Notes under the pieces: model-generated
The model's input: the letters and a program-made list of their open reading frames with translations, nothing else
Told to the model about the DNA's origin: nothing
Database searches by the model: none
Translations under genes and position numbers: made by a program
In this document: in pieces, positions 1-10,300 of the stretch
How positions within the stretch are numbered: position 1 is the stretch's first letter
Layout of the letters: every line of letters begins with the position of its first letter
Origin: Comamonadaceae bacterium
GTDB lineage: Bacteria; Pseudomonadota; Gammaproteobacteria; Burkholderiales; Burkholderiaceae_C
DNA length: 64,000 nt
Direction of reading: 5' to 3'
Assembly (NCBI GenBank): GCA_027488115.1
Contig: JAIYCG010000012.1
Location: forward strand, 42,686 to 106,685

Positions 1-24
1 CGATGCAGAGCTAAGAAGAATGTG

Positions 25-1041
25 TCATTGACGCGGCGCATGATCCAATGTCCAAACCCCATGAGGTGACTTACCCACTTTGATTTGACGGACCACTTGG
101 CGGGTGGTCATGTCGATCACGCTTAACTTTTGCCCCCAACGCGAAGCCAGCAATATGGTTTTGTTATCGGCCATGATGTCCATGCAATCCGGCCCTGTAG
201 GGCCAGGAAATTTATCGACCACCGTGAAGCTTTTGTAATCTATTTTGCTGATGGTATTGGCCACTCGGTTACTGACCAAAACATGCTGCATGTCACCCAC
301 TGCACGAAATGCATGCGCACCTTTGCCCGTTGGAATCTTTTTGATTTTTTTGGCTGGGCCATTGGACACGTCATAAACCTCGACACCATCACCGCCCGTC
401 AGGCCGATCAGCACATTTTTGTCGTCAGGTGTGGCAAAAACATCTGCCGGCATAGGGCCAGTTTTCACACGCCACTTGATGGTTTGGGTATTCAAATCAA
501 CGGCTATCAATTCATCACTGTCTTGCATGGTGGCCCACACGGTGGTGCTCTTGGTGTCAATCCACATGTGGCTGGGTGTTTTAGCCGTCGGAATGCGCTT
601 GACCAAGGTGGGCGTTTGTCCATCCCATTTGTAAATGTCGATGTGATTGAGGCGGTTGGCCACCGTGACGAACCACTTCATGTCAGGTGAAAAACGCAAA
701 TGATAAGGATCCAAAATACCAGGAATCACCCTCTGGATTTCTGCAGTTCGGGGATCGATGAAAGTCAAAGAATCGGACAAGGCATTGGCCACAATGATCG
801 ACTTTTCATCGGGCGTCAGGTACAAATGGTGCGGCTCCTTGCCGGTTGGAATGCGCTTGGTTTCTGTCCATGTGACTGGGTCAATCACACTGACATTGCC
901 ATCCAGCGAATTGAGAACAAAAATTGGCGCAGGCGCTTGAACAACCGGCACCGAAGGAGCGGGTTGAGGGCCGGATGACATGGCTGAAGCCAGGCTGAAA
1001 GTAGCCAAACCAATTGCGAAGGTCAGTGCTTGAAAGATCAT
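25..1041 (-). CDS. Secreted YVTN-type beta-propeller protein (YncE-like)
   Basis: The product is 338 residues. It starts with a hydrophobic signal peptide (residues 1-20) ending in Ala-Ser-Ala, so export to the periplasm is likely. The mature part consists of repeated blades of about 40 residues, each with a V-x-V-I-D or I-D-P type strand, a T-G-x-x-P/H turn and a 'D-x-K/N' loop, as in the YncE/YVTN beta-propeller family. No catalytic residues or haem motif are visible, so the ligand or partner is unknown. The neighbouring hydrolase on the plus strand starts about 90 bases away and is divergently transcribed, so the short region between them probably holds both promoters. Some proteins of this family bind DNA or surface partners, but nothing here decides the role. 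Confidence 0.75.
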   Translation of the reverse strand: MIFQALTFAIGLATFSLASAMSSGPQPAPSVPVVQAPAPIFVLNSLDGNVSVIDPVTWTETKRIPTGKEPHHLYLTPDEKSIIVANALSDSLTFIDPRTAEIQRVIPGILDPYHLRFSPDMKWFVTVANRLNHIDIYKWDGQTPTLVKRIPTAKTPSHMWIDTKSTTVWATMQDSDELIAVDLNTQTIKWRVKTGPMPADVFATPDDKNVLIGLTGGDGVEVYDVSNGPAKKIKKIPTGKGAHAFRAVGDMQHVLVSNRVANTISKIDYKSFTVVDKFPGPTGPDCMDIMADNKTILLASRWGQKLSVIDMTTRQVVRQIKVGKSPHGVWTLDHAPRQ

Positions 1042-1133
1042 GGCTTGAGTGTAATGGGGTAATAGAAGACCTCGAGACAGAACAAATGCTATCTTTTGAT
1101 TTTTTAGGGATTTCCAATGTCAAAATGATCAAC

Positions 1134-1937
1134 ATGACGCATCCAACTCTGTTGTCGGTCCTCGGTGTTGACTTGGAAGTGAAGTACATCCCACTGGACA
1201 AGCCTCTTGAACTGAGAGACAAGGGACCCAGCTTGGTCTTTTTACACGAAGGTCTGGGAAGTGTCGCTCTTTGGAAAGATTGGCCAGCGAAAATTTGCCA
1301 AAGTCTTGGCTGCGAAGGATGGGTTTATTCGCGCCAAGGCTATGGGCAATCCGATGGCATTTCAGATGTGCGTGGCGCAGGCAAACTGAACGCTCACTAC
1401 ATGCACCGCGAGGCCTTGGAAGTACTGCCCGCTTTGTTGGCACACCTGGGTATTGCCAAGCCCATTTTGATAGGCCACTCTGATGGCGGCACCATCGCGC
1501 TCATCCATGCAAGCCAATTTCCTGTTTCTGGCTGTGTGGTCATGGCGCCGCATGTCATGGTGGAGGATATTTCAATTCAGGCCATCTCTCTTGCGCGAGA
1601 TCACTTTGAAAAACTCAAGCCCAAGCTCGCAGCCTTTCACAAGGATGTCGATATCGCTTTTTGGCAATGGAACGATGTTTGGTTAAGCGAAGCTTTTAGA
1701 AGCTTTGACATTCGCCCTTTGCTTCCGAAAATTGAAACCCCTTTGCTGGCCATCCAAGGGCTGGATGATGCGTATGGCACCATGAAGCAAATTGATGAAA
1801 TTGCCGCACTGGTACCTCATGCACAATTGCTGAAGATAGGAAACTGCGGACACAGCCCCCACAAAGATCAGCCTGAAAAAGTGCTTCAAGCTTTGAAGTA
1901 TTTTTCGAGTTCGCTGGGCAAAATCCAGCGCCACTGA
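1134..1937 (+). CDS. Alpha/beta hydrolase
   Basis: A 267-residue alpha/beta-hydrolase fold protein. Counted from the ATG at 1134, the oxyanion region is L-H-E-G-L-G (37-42), the nucleophile elbow is G-H-S-D-G (Ser116), the acid is Asp211 or Asp212 in Q-G-L-D-D, and the base is His240 in G-H-S-P-H. The substrate cannot be told from sequence; esterase, C-C hydrolase and haloperoxidase-like relatives share this layout. Start choice is uncertain: in-frame ATGs at 1086 and 1125 are possible and no strong ribosome site marks any of them. The 3' end overlaps the convergent rsuA gene by 52 bases. Confidence 0.75.
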   Translation: MTHPTLLSVLGVDLEVKYIPLDKPLELRDKGPSLVFLHEGLGSVALWKDWPAKICQSLGCEGWVYSRQGYGQSDGISDVRGAGKLNAHYMHREALEVLPALLAHLGIAKPILIGHSDGGTIALIHASQFPVSGCVVMAPHVMVEDISIQAISLARDHFEKLKPKLAAFHKDVDIAFWQWNDVWLSEAFRSFDIRPLLPKIETPLLAIQGLDDAYGTMKQIDEIAALVPHAQLLKIGNCGHSPHKDQPEKVLQALKYFSSSLGKIQRH

Positions 1938-2620
1938 CCAGGCGCTAAATCGGGGGGAAGTTGCAAATTGCCAATGGCACTGCGATGAAGACCTTCTACA
2001 CGATTACCGACGGCGGCCAACATGCGCTTAACTTGATGGTATTTGCCTTCAGTCAGCGTGAGCTTTAAATGGGTGTCTGATACTTTTTCACAGGCTGCTG
2101 CCATGACGGGTTTGGGACTGTCGTCCAGTACCACACCTGCTAACAATTTTTCAACTTGGCTGTCGGTGATTTCGTGCTTGGTGGTGACTTCGTAAACCTT
2201 GGGCATGTGGTGCTTGGGTGAGCTCATGCGGTGAATGAACTTGCCATCATCGGTCAGCAACAACAGGCCGGTGGTGTCTTGGTCTAAGCGGCCGACGGCC
2301 TGCACACCTTGAACAGCCGCTTTTTGAGGACGCGTTCTTAAGGGAGAGGGCAACAAGGTGTAAATGCTGGGCCACGTAGAAGGTTTTTGCGAACACTCGG
2401 TGCCGGTTGGCTTGTGAAGCATGAGGTAAGCACGGTCAAAGTAAGGCCACTCGTTGCCTTGTACTTTGAACTTGAGATTTTCGGGCGCAAAGAAAACACC
2501 AGGGTCTTCTTGCACTTCGCCATTAACGCTGACGTAGCCTTGTTGAACCAGGCCAGCACACACTCGGCGTGTGCCGAAACCTTGGCTGAAGAGAATGTCC
2601 TCTAAGCGCATGGGTTTCAT
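1886..2620 (-). CDS. rsuA: 16S rRNA pseudouridine synthase, RsuA type
   Basis: A 244-residue RsuA/RluB-family pseudouridine synthase. An N-terminal S4-like RNA-binding segment (about 1-55) precedes the catalytic domain, which carries the family motif G-R-L-D-x-D-T-T-G-L (110-119) with catalytic Asp113, and the later K-x-H-Q-V-K-R-M motif. Size and layout match RsuA, which makes the single pseudouridine at E. coli 16S position 516, better than the longer RluB. A second ATG three codons in (2611) is an equally good start. The gene ends inside the convergent hydrolase and lies 48 bases downstream of the ettA stop in transcription-independent order, both reading on the minus strand. Confidence 0.8.
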   Translation of the reverse strand: MKPMRLEDILFSQGFGTRRVCAGLVQQGYVSVNGEVQEDPGVFFAPENLKFKVQGNEWPYFDRAYLMLHKPTGTECSQKPSTWPSIYTLLPSPLRTRPQKAAVQGVQAVGRLDQDTTGLLLLTDDGKFIHRMSSPKHHMPKVYEVTTKHEITDSQVEKLLAGVVLDDSPKPVMAAACEKVSDTHLKLTLTEGKYHQVKRMLAAVGNRVEGLHRSAIGNLQLPPDLAPGQWRWILPSELEKYFKA

Positions 2621-2668
2621 GACACTTCTCCGCGCAGAACTTCCAGATTCAATTTCTACTTCAAAGAA

Positions 2669-4330
2669 TTACTTCAAGGCCTTGAAACGCACACGCTTAG
2701 GCTTGGCACCCTCTTCACCCAAACGTTTCTTCTTGTCAGCTTCGTACTCTTGGTAGTTGCCATCAAAGAACACCCACTGGCTGTCGCCTTCAGCGGCCAA
2801 GATGTGCGTGGCAATGCGGTCAAGGAACCAACGATCGTGGCTGATGACCATGACAGAGCCCGCAAACTCCAGCAAGGCATCTTCCAAGGCGCGCAATGTT
2901 TCAACATCCAAGTCATTGGAGGGCTCGTCCAGCAGCAACACGTTGCCGCCTTCGATCAATGTTTTGGCCAAGTGCAAACGACCGCGCTCACCGCCGGACA
3001 ACATGCCGACTTTCTTTTGCTGGTCGCCACCATTGAAGTTGAAGCGGCCGCAATAGGCGCGGCTGGGCATTTGAAATTTGCCAACGGTCATGATGTCCAA
3101 ACCGCCCGACACATCTTCCCAAACTGTTTTTTCGTTGGACAGGTCGTCGCGGTTTTGATCGACAAACGCCATCTTCACGGTTTGCCCCACTTTGATGGAA
3201 CCGCTGTCGGGCTGCTCTTTGCCGGCAATCAGTTTGAACAGTGTTGACTTACCAGCGCCGTTGGGGCCGATGATGCCGACGATGGCGCCCGCAGGCACTT
3301 TGAAGCTGAGGTTGTCGATGAGCAATCGATCGCCAAAGGACTTGCTGACATTGGTGAACTCAAACACTTCATTGCCCAAACGTTCGGCCACAGGAATGAA
3401 AATTTCCTGGGTCTCATTGCGTTTTTGGTAGTCGTAATCGCTGAGTTCTTCGAAGCGGGCCAAACGCGCCTTGCTCTTGGCTTGACGACCCTTGGGGTTG
3501 GAACGTGCCCATTCCAATTCTTTTTTCATGGCCTTGGTGCGTGCGTCTTCGGTGCGCTGTTCCTGCTCCAAGCGGGCTTCTTTTTGCTCCAACCAAGTAG
3601 AGTAGTTGCCTTTGTAGGGAATGCCGTGGCCACGGTCAAGTTCCAAGATCCATTCGGCCGCATTGTCTAAGAAATATCGGTCGTGGGTAATGGCCACCAC
3701 AGTGCCAGGGAACCGTTGCAAGAACAACTCAAGCCAATCCACACTTTCTGCGTCCAAGTGGTTGGTGGGTTCGTCCAGCAACAGCATGTCGGGACGACTG
3801 AGCAGCAAACGGCACAAAGCCACTCGGCGTTTTTCACCACCCGAGAGTTTGCCAATGATGGCATCCCATGCGGGCAAACGCAAAGCATCGGCGGCAATTT
3901 CGAGTTGGTGATCGGAGGCGTCGCCTGCCGTGGAAATGATGGCTTCCAATTTGGCTTGCTCGGCGGCAAGGGCATCAAAGTCTGCATCTTCTTCTGCGTA
4001 GGCGGCATAGACTTCTTCAAGGCGCGCTTGGGCAGCTTTGACTTCCCCCATGCCACCTTCAACCGCTTCGCGCACGGTTTCGTTGGGGTCCATCTGCGGC
4101 TCTTGGGGCAGATAACCAATTTTCAGACCCGCCATGGGGATGGCTTCACCTTCAATTTCCTTGTCGATGCCGGCCATGATTTTCAGCAAGGTTGATTTGC
4201 CAGAACCGTTCAGACCGAGTACACCGATTTTGGCGCCGGGGAAAAAGCTAAGGGAGATGTCTTTGAGTATGTGACGCTTTGGCGGCACGATCTTGCCGAC
4301 GCGGTTCATGGAAAAAACGTATTGGGCCAT
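2669..4330 (-). CDS. ettA: Energy-dependent translational throttle protein EttA (ABC-F ATPase)
   Basis: A 553-residue soluble protein with two ABC ATPase domains, nearly the same length as E. coli EttA (555). The N-terminus M-A-Q-Y-V-F-S-M-N-R-V-G-K is the classic EttA start and fixes the ATG at 4330; the reading frame is open 12 codons further upstream. Walker A G-L-N-G-S-G-K-S-T is at 39-47 and a second copy G-P-N-G-A-G-K-S-T lies in the C-terminal half. Walker B/D-loops read L-L-L-D-E-P-T-N-H-L-D and L-L-L-D-E-P-S-N-D-L-D. Between the domains is the charged linker with K-G-R-Q-A-K-S-K-A-R that inserts into the ribosomal E site. EttA gates entry of 70S complexes into elongation according to ADP/ATP ratio. 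Confidence 0.95.
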   Translation of the reverse strand: MAQYVFSMNRVGKIVPPKRHILKDISLSFFPGAKIGVLGLNGSGKSTLLKIMAGIDKEIEGEAIPMAGLKIGYLPQEPQMDPNETVREAVEGGMGEVKAAQARLEEVYAAYAEEDADFDALAAEQAKLEAIISTAGDASDHQLEIAADALRLPAWDAIIGKLSGGEKRRVALCRLLLSRPDMLLLDEPTNHLDAESVDWLELFLQRFPGTVVAITHDRYFLDNAAEWILELDRGHGIPYKGNYSTWLEQKEARLEQEQRTEDARTKAMKKELEWARSNPKGRQAKSKARLARFEELSDYDYQKRNETQEIFIPVAERLGNEVFEFTNVSKSFGDRLLIDNLSFKVPAGAIVGIIGPNGAGKSTLFKLIAGKEQPDSGSIKVGQTVKMAFVDQNRDDLSNEKTVWEDVSGGLDIMTVGKFQMPSRAYCGRFNFNGGDQQKKVGMLSGGERGRLHLAKTLIEGGNVLLLDEPSNDLDVETLRALEDALLEFAGSVMVISHDRWFLDRIATHILAAEGDSQWVFFDGNYQEYEADKKKRLGEEGAKPKRVRFKALK

Positions 4331-4438
4331 GGCTTGGATGCTCTTCAAAAAGGGCGGGAAACACAATTTTCCCGAACCCGTGATTATCCCTGTCTTTGGG
4401 GCCGCTCATGCCCCATCATGGCTCTGAAATTGTCCAAA

Positions 4439-5353
4439 TTACAGGACTCGGTCGCCCGATTTGCCACTTCGACTGGAAAACTGAACCCGCGCATCTTGGG
4501 TTTCTAGGCCAATTCGGGCCGAACGGCCGGCATAAACCTCTGATTTAAGCCATTCCGCCTCGGCATCCAAAGCCTCTGCCGATTTGACCGCGGTGTACCA
4601 AACCCTGGCCTCAGCATCCCATCGGTAACCGCGGGCTTTGAGCTTGTCTTTGGTCTCAAAGGGGGAGCCGAAAGCTTTGACAATGGTGCGCGCATTTTCC
4701 GAGGCTTTAAAAAGCTGTAAAAGGCCCGTCATGCTACTTTCCTGGTTGTCGTTTTTAAGCGGTGACGACAAGACCCGCAACAAAGCATGGCAGTCCACTT
4801 GTGCGCGATGAGCGTCATAAAACCAACCCAACTCGCTGCACAAAAACTCAAGTTTGGCTGAACCTAAGCCTTGGGTCTTCCAATTGATGCCCTGAAAAGA
4901 ACAAGCCCAAGCTTTGTGCTCGAACACCTCTAAGCGATTTTCAACAAAAGGGCGGTCGAAGCCTGCGTTGTGCGCCACGATGAGGTCTGCACGCTCCACC
5001 ATGTTTTTAATTTGGGCTTCGTCCAGCTTTTGACCTTTGACATCTTGCGTGGTGATGCCGGTCAGCTTGGTAATTTCTGGTGGAATGGGACGGCCTGGAT
5101 CTTCAAAGTCTTCGTAGACTTCAACCTCTCCCACGGGCACCCCTGTCGCCATGTCAACGTCGACGGCCAACATGGCCAATTCAATGATGTTTTCTGAACG
5201 CCAATCCAAACCCGTAGTTTCAGTGTCCAAAATCAAGACGCGCTTTGTGGGGCCACCTGAGGCGGACCCAAAATTCAAAATGGGGACCAAGCGTCTTTTA
5301 ACTTTGTAATCTGGGTGGGATGCCAGTTGGTCGGCCATGTCTTCAAAATTCAT
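4439..5353 (-). CDS. DEDDh 3'-5' exonuclease with C-terminal DUF5710-like domain, RecBCD-linked
   Basis: A 304-residue protein. The N-terminal two thirds is a DnaQ/RNase T type exonuclease: D-T-E-T-T-G (Asp43, Glu45), H-N-A-G-F-D (Asp133), and H-R-A-Q-V-D (His182, Asp187) supply the full DEDDh set for two metal ions. The C-terminal part (about 225-275) has the pattern P-F-x-x-K-D-x-L-K-A-R-G-Y-R-W-D followed by W-Y, which resembles the small DUF5710-type module seen in some plasmid DNA-processing proteins. The start M-N-F-E-D-M at 5353 lies 29 bases after recD, so the gene is probably the last of the recC-recB-recD operon. Its substrate, DNA or RNA, is not shown by the sequence. The residues before 37 are not part of the nuclease core. 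Confidence 0.8.
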   Translation of the reverse strand: MNFEDMADQLASHPDYKVKRRLVPILNFGSASGGPTKRVLILDTETTGLDWRSENIIELAMLAVDVDMATGVPVGEVEVYEDFEDPGRPIPPEITKLTGITTQDVKGQKLDEAQIKNMVERADLIVAHNAGFDRPFVENRLEVFEHKAWACSFQGINWKTQGLGSAKLEFLCSELGWFYDAHRAQVDCHALLRVLSSPLKNDNQESSMTGLLQLFKASENARTIVKAFGSPFETKDKLKARGYRWDAEARVWYTAVKSAEALDAEAEWLKSEVYAGRSARIGLETQDARVQFSSRSGKSGDRVL

Positions 5354-5382
5354 CGGGATACCATTTGGATGTGTCAATGGGC

Positions 5383-7374
5383 TTATTTTGACCGATGAAA
5401 CAGCGCTTCGGCCAAACCACCGCTTCTGGTGACACGCTGGTTGAGGGCGGCCCACAAAACCGAAGCCTTGGGCACCCACCATGTGAGGTGAGATTTAGCA
5501 CGGGTGATGCCCGTGTACAGCAACTCACGGGTGAGAACCGGCGCCTCGCGGTCTGGCAAAACCATCAGCACGTGAGCGTATTCCGAGCCTTGCGATTTGT
5601 GCACCGTCATGGCAAAAACTGTTTCGACTGCATCCAGTCGCGAAGGCAAAATCCATCGCACGCCGCCCTTGCCATCGGGAAAGGCCACGCGCAAACCAGT
5701 GGACGTTGGCAAGCACTGGCCCACATCGCCGTTCATCAGATGGAGGTGGTAGTCGTTGCGAGTGATCATGACTGGACGACCCACGTACCATGCCTCTTGT
5801 GGTTTGGCGGCTTGGAAGTTTCTGTCTAAGGACTTTGTCAAACCCAATGCAACACCGATCAGTTCATTCAAAGTTTCTACACCCCATGGGCCTTGACGCA
5901 GCGCGCACAGCACTTGAAACTTTCCGAAGTTGTTGAGCAAGTTCAAAGCTTTTTCGGCATCGCACACTGCACCCGACTGCTGCAAAGGTTTTAAGTCTGA
6001 CAGCCATTCACGCCACGAGGTTCGCAAGCTTGCAAGCACGTGTTGGTGAAGTTGGCCTTGTGGCCTGGTTTGCCATTCATCGGGCCAGCGTTGAACTTCT
6101 GGCTTGGGTGTGAGTTGGCTTTGCGAATTTGAACTGACTTCTTGCGGCAAGCTTTGCCAAGTTGCTTTGAGTTGCTGCAACTGCCCCACATTGATGCATC
6201 GCGACCACTCGCCAATGGCGCTGTCGGCATGAAAGCGTCGACTGACATGCAATACGGCTGTTTGCGCTTGCAAGGTGTAAGGCTGATGGGTTTGCGCTTG
6301 CGTCTTGTCATCCGATTGCGACGCACCTTCACACAATTGAGACCAGACTGCTCCCGCCTCGACCGATGCCAGTTGGTCTTTGTCACCCAACAACACCAAC
6401 CGCGCATGCTGCGGAACGCACTTCATCAATCTGGCCATGAGTTCAAGGTCAATCATGGAGGCTTCATCGACCACCACCAAATCTGTGGCAAGTAAGGGTG
6501 GGGGTCTGGCGGCAGCGTCGGGGTTGTATTGCAAAAGTTGATGCAAGGTTACGGCTTGCGTAGGAATGCCTTCGGCCCAACTTGGGGGCAGACTGTTCAG
6601 GGCCGATTGGATGGACGAACTCAAGCGACTGGCCGCTTTGCCAGTAGGCGCCGCAAGATGAATGCGCAAGGGCTTTTGCGAATCGTGTGCTGCGCGTTGA
6701 AGCAACGCCAGCAGTCGAACCACCGTGGTGGTTTTGCCAGTGCCTGGCCCGCCCGTGATCAGGGTCAAGCCTGAGCGCAATGCTTTGGCGCAGGCGATGC
6801 GCTGCCAATCGGGCACATTGTTGCTTGTGTCTGTTGGGCCAAACAAGGTGTTCAGTTTTGCTTCCACATCATGGGGCACTTCAAAGTGCTGTGCCAATCG
6901 ATGTTGAATGGCTGAGTGAATGGTTTGCTCAGCAGACCATGCACGTCTAAGGTACACCCGAAGCGCTTGGCCGTCGTCTTGCAAAGCCAACACGATGGGT
7001 GAATGATCGCCCATCGCCCAAGGCAAAGTTTTGGCTGCAAGCGCCCACGGGTTGTGTGCTTGGGAGAACAAATCAGCAGGCGCCTCATCGTTGGCTGACT
7101 GCTCTGTGAGTGATACCAAGCTTTTGATTTGTAAGTCGGTCCAGCCAAGCAATTGCGAAGGTGCTTGCCACAAGGCCTCTAGATCCAAGCATGCATGGCC
7201 TTGGCCCATTTGGTGGCTGACCAACAACGCCAAGGTGTCATGCAAAGGATCAGAACTGGCTTGATGAGATTTCAAAAAATCTAGCCATGCAAGATCGAGT
7301 GCAGTCCAGGGTAATGCGGTCGCTCCCATTGATGCCTGCGGCTTATTGTTTGAAGGGCGTGATGTTTGCGTCAT
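5383..7374 (-). CDS. recD: Exodeoxyribonuclease V alpha subunit RecD
   Basis: A 663-residue superfamily 1B helicase. Walker A G-G-P-G-T-G-K-T-T is at 208-216, Walker B is V-V-V-D-E-A-S-M-I-D, and the C-terminal motif V-H-K-S-Q-G-S-E (motif V region) is intact. Family knowledge: RecD is the 5'-3' motor of RecBCD and controls its behaviour at Chi. The start ATG overlaps the recB stop by four bases (ATGA), so the subunits are translationally coupled and made in stoichiometric amounts. The length is slightly above E. coli RecD (608). The N-terminal 110 residues are the usual RecB-binding region and are poorly conserved. Confidence 0.93.
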   Translation of the reverse strand: MTQTSRPSNNKPQASMGATALPWTALDLAWLDFLKSHQASSDPLHDTLALLVSHQMGQGHACLDLEALWQAPSQLLGWTDLQIKSLVSLTEQSANDEAPADLFSQAHNPWALAAKTLPWAMGDHSPIVLALQDDGQALRVYLRRAWSAEQTIHSAIQHRLAQHFEVPHDVEAKLNTLFGPTDTSNNVPDWQRIACAKALRSGLTLITGGPGTGKTTTVVRLLALLQRAAHDSQKPLRIHLAAPTGKAASRLSSSIQSALNSLPPSWAEGIPTQAVTLHQLLQYNPDAAARPPPLLATDLVVVDEASMIDLELMARLMKCVPQHARLVLLGDKDQLASVEAGAVWSQLCEGASQSDDKTQAQTHQPYTLQAQTAVLHVSRRFHADSAIGEWSRCINVGQLQQLKATWQSLPQEVSSNSQSQLTPKPEVQRWPDEWQTRPQGQLHQHVLASLRTSWREWLSDLKPLQQSGAVCDAEKALNLLNNFGKFQVLCALRQGPWGVETLNELIGVALGLTKSLDRNFQAAKPQEAWYVGRPVMITRNDYHLHLMNGDVGQCLPTSTGLRVAFPDGKGGVRWILPSRLDAVETVFAMTVHKSQGSEYAHVLMVLPDREAPVLTRELLYTGITRAKSHLTWWVPKASVLWAALNQRVTRSGGLAEALFHRSK

Positions 7375-10300
7375 GGCGATACGCCTGCCAAAGCCAAGTT
7401 TTGCTGCGCTTTGAAAGCTTCATCCAGGGCAGCAATCAGTTCGAAAGGCGGCTTGTTGACATACACGCCCTGCCCCGTTTGATCGATGCCGCGCAGGTAA
7501 AGGTAAACGGCGCCGCCCATGTGTTGTTCGTAGTCGTAGTTTTCAAGGCGCGACTTCAAGAGTCGGTGTACGGCCAAGATGTAGAGGGTGTATTGCACAT
7601 CGTAGCGATGGCTGAGCATACTTTGCGTGATGGTGTCTGGCGTGTAGCTGGGCAACTTGTTGGACTTGTAGTCCAGCACGAAATAGCGGCCTTCATGCTC
7701 AAACACAATGTCCATAAAGCCTGTGAGCAAGCCGTTCAGTTGTTGCCCTTGCAATGCAGGACGATCTTGTCCTGTCTGCACATATTTGGAAATCAGTGTA
7801 TCAATCTGCACGGTTGACACACCATGTGTTTTGAAGGTGAAGCCCATTTCGGGCCAAGCGTTTATCACATTCAGCTCAGACAAGCTAAAACAATGATGAT
7901 CTGACCCCAATTGAGCCTTTAAGGCATTGCCAGCACATTGGCGGATGAGTTGGAGGCAGAGGGCCTGGTGGTCGGGGGTGAGTTGCAGGCTGTCGGCCTG
8001 GGTTTGCCACCAGCGTTGCCAACGCAGTTGGGTTTCGAATGAAACGTCGGATGGGTTTTGCAACAGAGGCCAGCCCTCTTTGAGTTGCCATTCGAAGATG
8101 TCGTGCAGCAAGGTGCCGTAGGCGCTGCCTGCGGGGAAGGCGTTGTAAAGGGGTTGATCTACGTTATGCGCAATGGGCTCCCCCACAGCGGGTAAATCGA
8201 GGCTTGACGGCGCTAGGTTATCGATTTGAGAATCTTGCCAACGCGCGTCTCGGGCCAGGCCTGAATCAGTTTGTTGCGTTGCACTCTCGTGTAACTTGCG
8301 GGTTAAGGCACTGAAGCTGGCAGTCCAACCCGCGCTGGGCAGAACACGCGACGGGCGTTTTGCAAACGTGCCTGTATCTGCTTGGTTGGGTTGGCTTGGC
8401 TGGCTTGGAACAAACAAAGTGTCATTGGCTTCGGGTGCCAAGGTCACACTGATGTCAGCACATGCCTTCCAGGTCTCGAGTTGCTGCGCCAAGTCGTCTG
8501 CGGACTTTCTTTGCAACAACACACTGAGGGCGCTGTGTGGCGCGTTGCTTTTTTCTTTGAAATCTTTTTGACGCTTGGCAACGCCCAGCCACATGGCCTG
8601 CTCTGCACGCGTGAGGGCCACATACAACAAGCGGATGTCTTCTTGCAATCGCTCTTCTTCGGTTCGTTGCAAGTCGTCGTTATCTTCTTTGAAGTTGGAG
8701 GCAAACGGCAAAAACACCAAGGGGTACTGCAAGCCTTTGGCCTTGTGGAAGGTGATGACCTGCACCAGTTCTGCATCAGTCTCTAGGCGCATTTGCGCAG
8801 CTTCGCCTTGCGCTTGTGGGTTGGCCAATTGATCGGTGAGGTAACGCAACAAAGCTGTTTCGCCTTGCAAGGTGAGGCTGGCCGATTGCAACAACTCACC
8901 CAAATGCAGAAGGTTGGTCAAGCGCCTTTCGGCAGTGTCGCCCTCTTCTTGCATGCGACGGCCAATGTCTTGCTCGTGCAGCATTTTGTAGAGCATGGGC
9001 AAGAAACCTTGGCGCTGCCATGTGCGGTGCCATGCATTGAAGCGCTCCACCCAGAGGTCCCAACCCTCTTCCGATTGAAAGACTTTCTCAATCTCAGACA
9101 AGCTGAGGCACAAGGTTCGCGTGGTGAGTGCAGCGCGCAGCAACTTCGCATTTCGGGCCTGCAAGATGGCCTCCAAAATGCAGGCCAAATCGAGCGCCTC
9201 GCGTGTGGCGTAAACACTTTCGCGGTCAGACAAATAAACGCTGCGCACCCCTCGACTGGCCAAGGCTTGGCGTATTTTCTTGGCCTCTTGACCGTTTCTG
9301 ACCAGCACCGCCATGTTGCCGGGTTGCGCCACTTGTTGATTAAGCAGCGACACCATTTGGGTGGCGCAGATTTGTGCCATGGCATCGCCATAAGCTTGGC
9401 CACTGAGCGGTTTGGCAGCATCCAAATGCCAAACGGTCAGCGCTGGTATCTTCTGGCCGTTGGGCAACTGAAGCGGCTGGGCCTTGGCGGGCCTTGGCGT
9501 TTGCACTGGCTCAAAGGGCACTTCACCAAAGGGTTGAACGGCATTTCCAAACAGATGATTGACCGCGTTCACCACCTCTTGGCTAGAGCGAAAATTTTCT
9601 GTGAGTGTCCAAATAGATTCAGCAGCGTGCCGAGCTTCTAAATAAGTGGGCAAATCGGCGCCGCGGAAACTGTAAATGGCTTGCTTCGGGTCGCCAATCA
9701 TCAAGAACCCGCATTGTGGTTCGCCCTCTACCTCCGGCTGAGACGCATAGATGGTCGACAGCGATTCGTATTGCCAAGGATCTGTGTCTTGAAACTCATC
9801 AACCAAAGCGACGGGGTACTGTGCGCGAATGATGTGCGGTAAGCGACTGCCTAGCGCGTGAATAGCGGCATGCAATCTTTGCAGCAAATCTGAAAAGTCA
9901 AAAGTGGCCAAACTTCTTTTTTGCTGCGAGTAGGCTCGCCCTGCGATCAACACGGCGTGTTGCAACAAATCCAGACCCACTTGGGGTTCGTTCTGTTGCT
10001 CGTCCATCCACTCACCCAAAGTACGCCAGACACCTTGTGCGTCATCAATGGGATGGCCGCCTTTTTTGAGGCCTGCTTTCAGCTTTTCAAGCGTGAATTT
10101 CTCCAGAGTTTTAACATCAGCGTCATCACCCTTGGCCCAAGCCTCAAGATGACTTAGAAAATAGCCATGACTTTTGGCGCGGTACTTGTTGCCATTCAAA
10201 TCTTTGGCCAGTGCTTTGTCCAAAGCTTCCAATGAAGACGGCAAGTGACTCAACAAACACTGCCTGGCCTGCGCTTCCAACTGAAGCGCCCGCTCTTGCC

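Noticed and set aside
8793..9641. 282-codon open frame on the plus strand
   Set aside because: It lies antisense within recB, has no recognisable domain and arises from the codon bias of the minus-strand gene.
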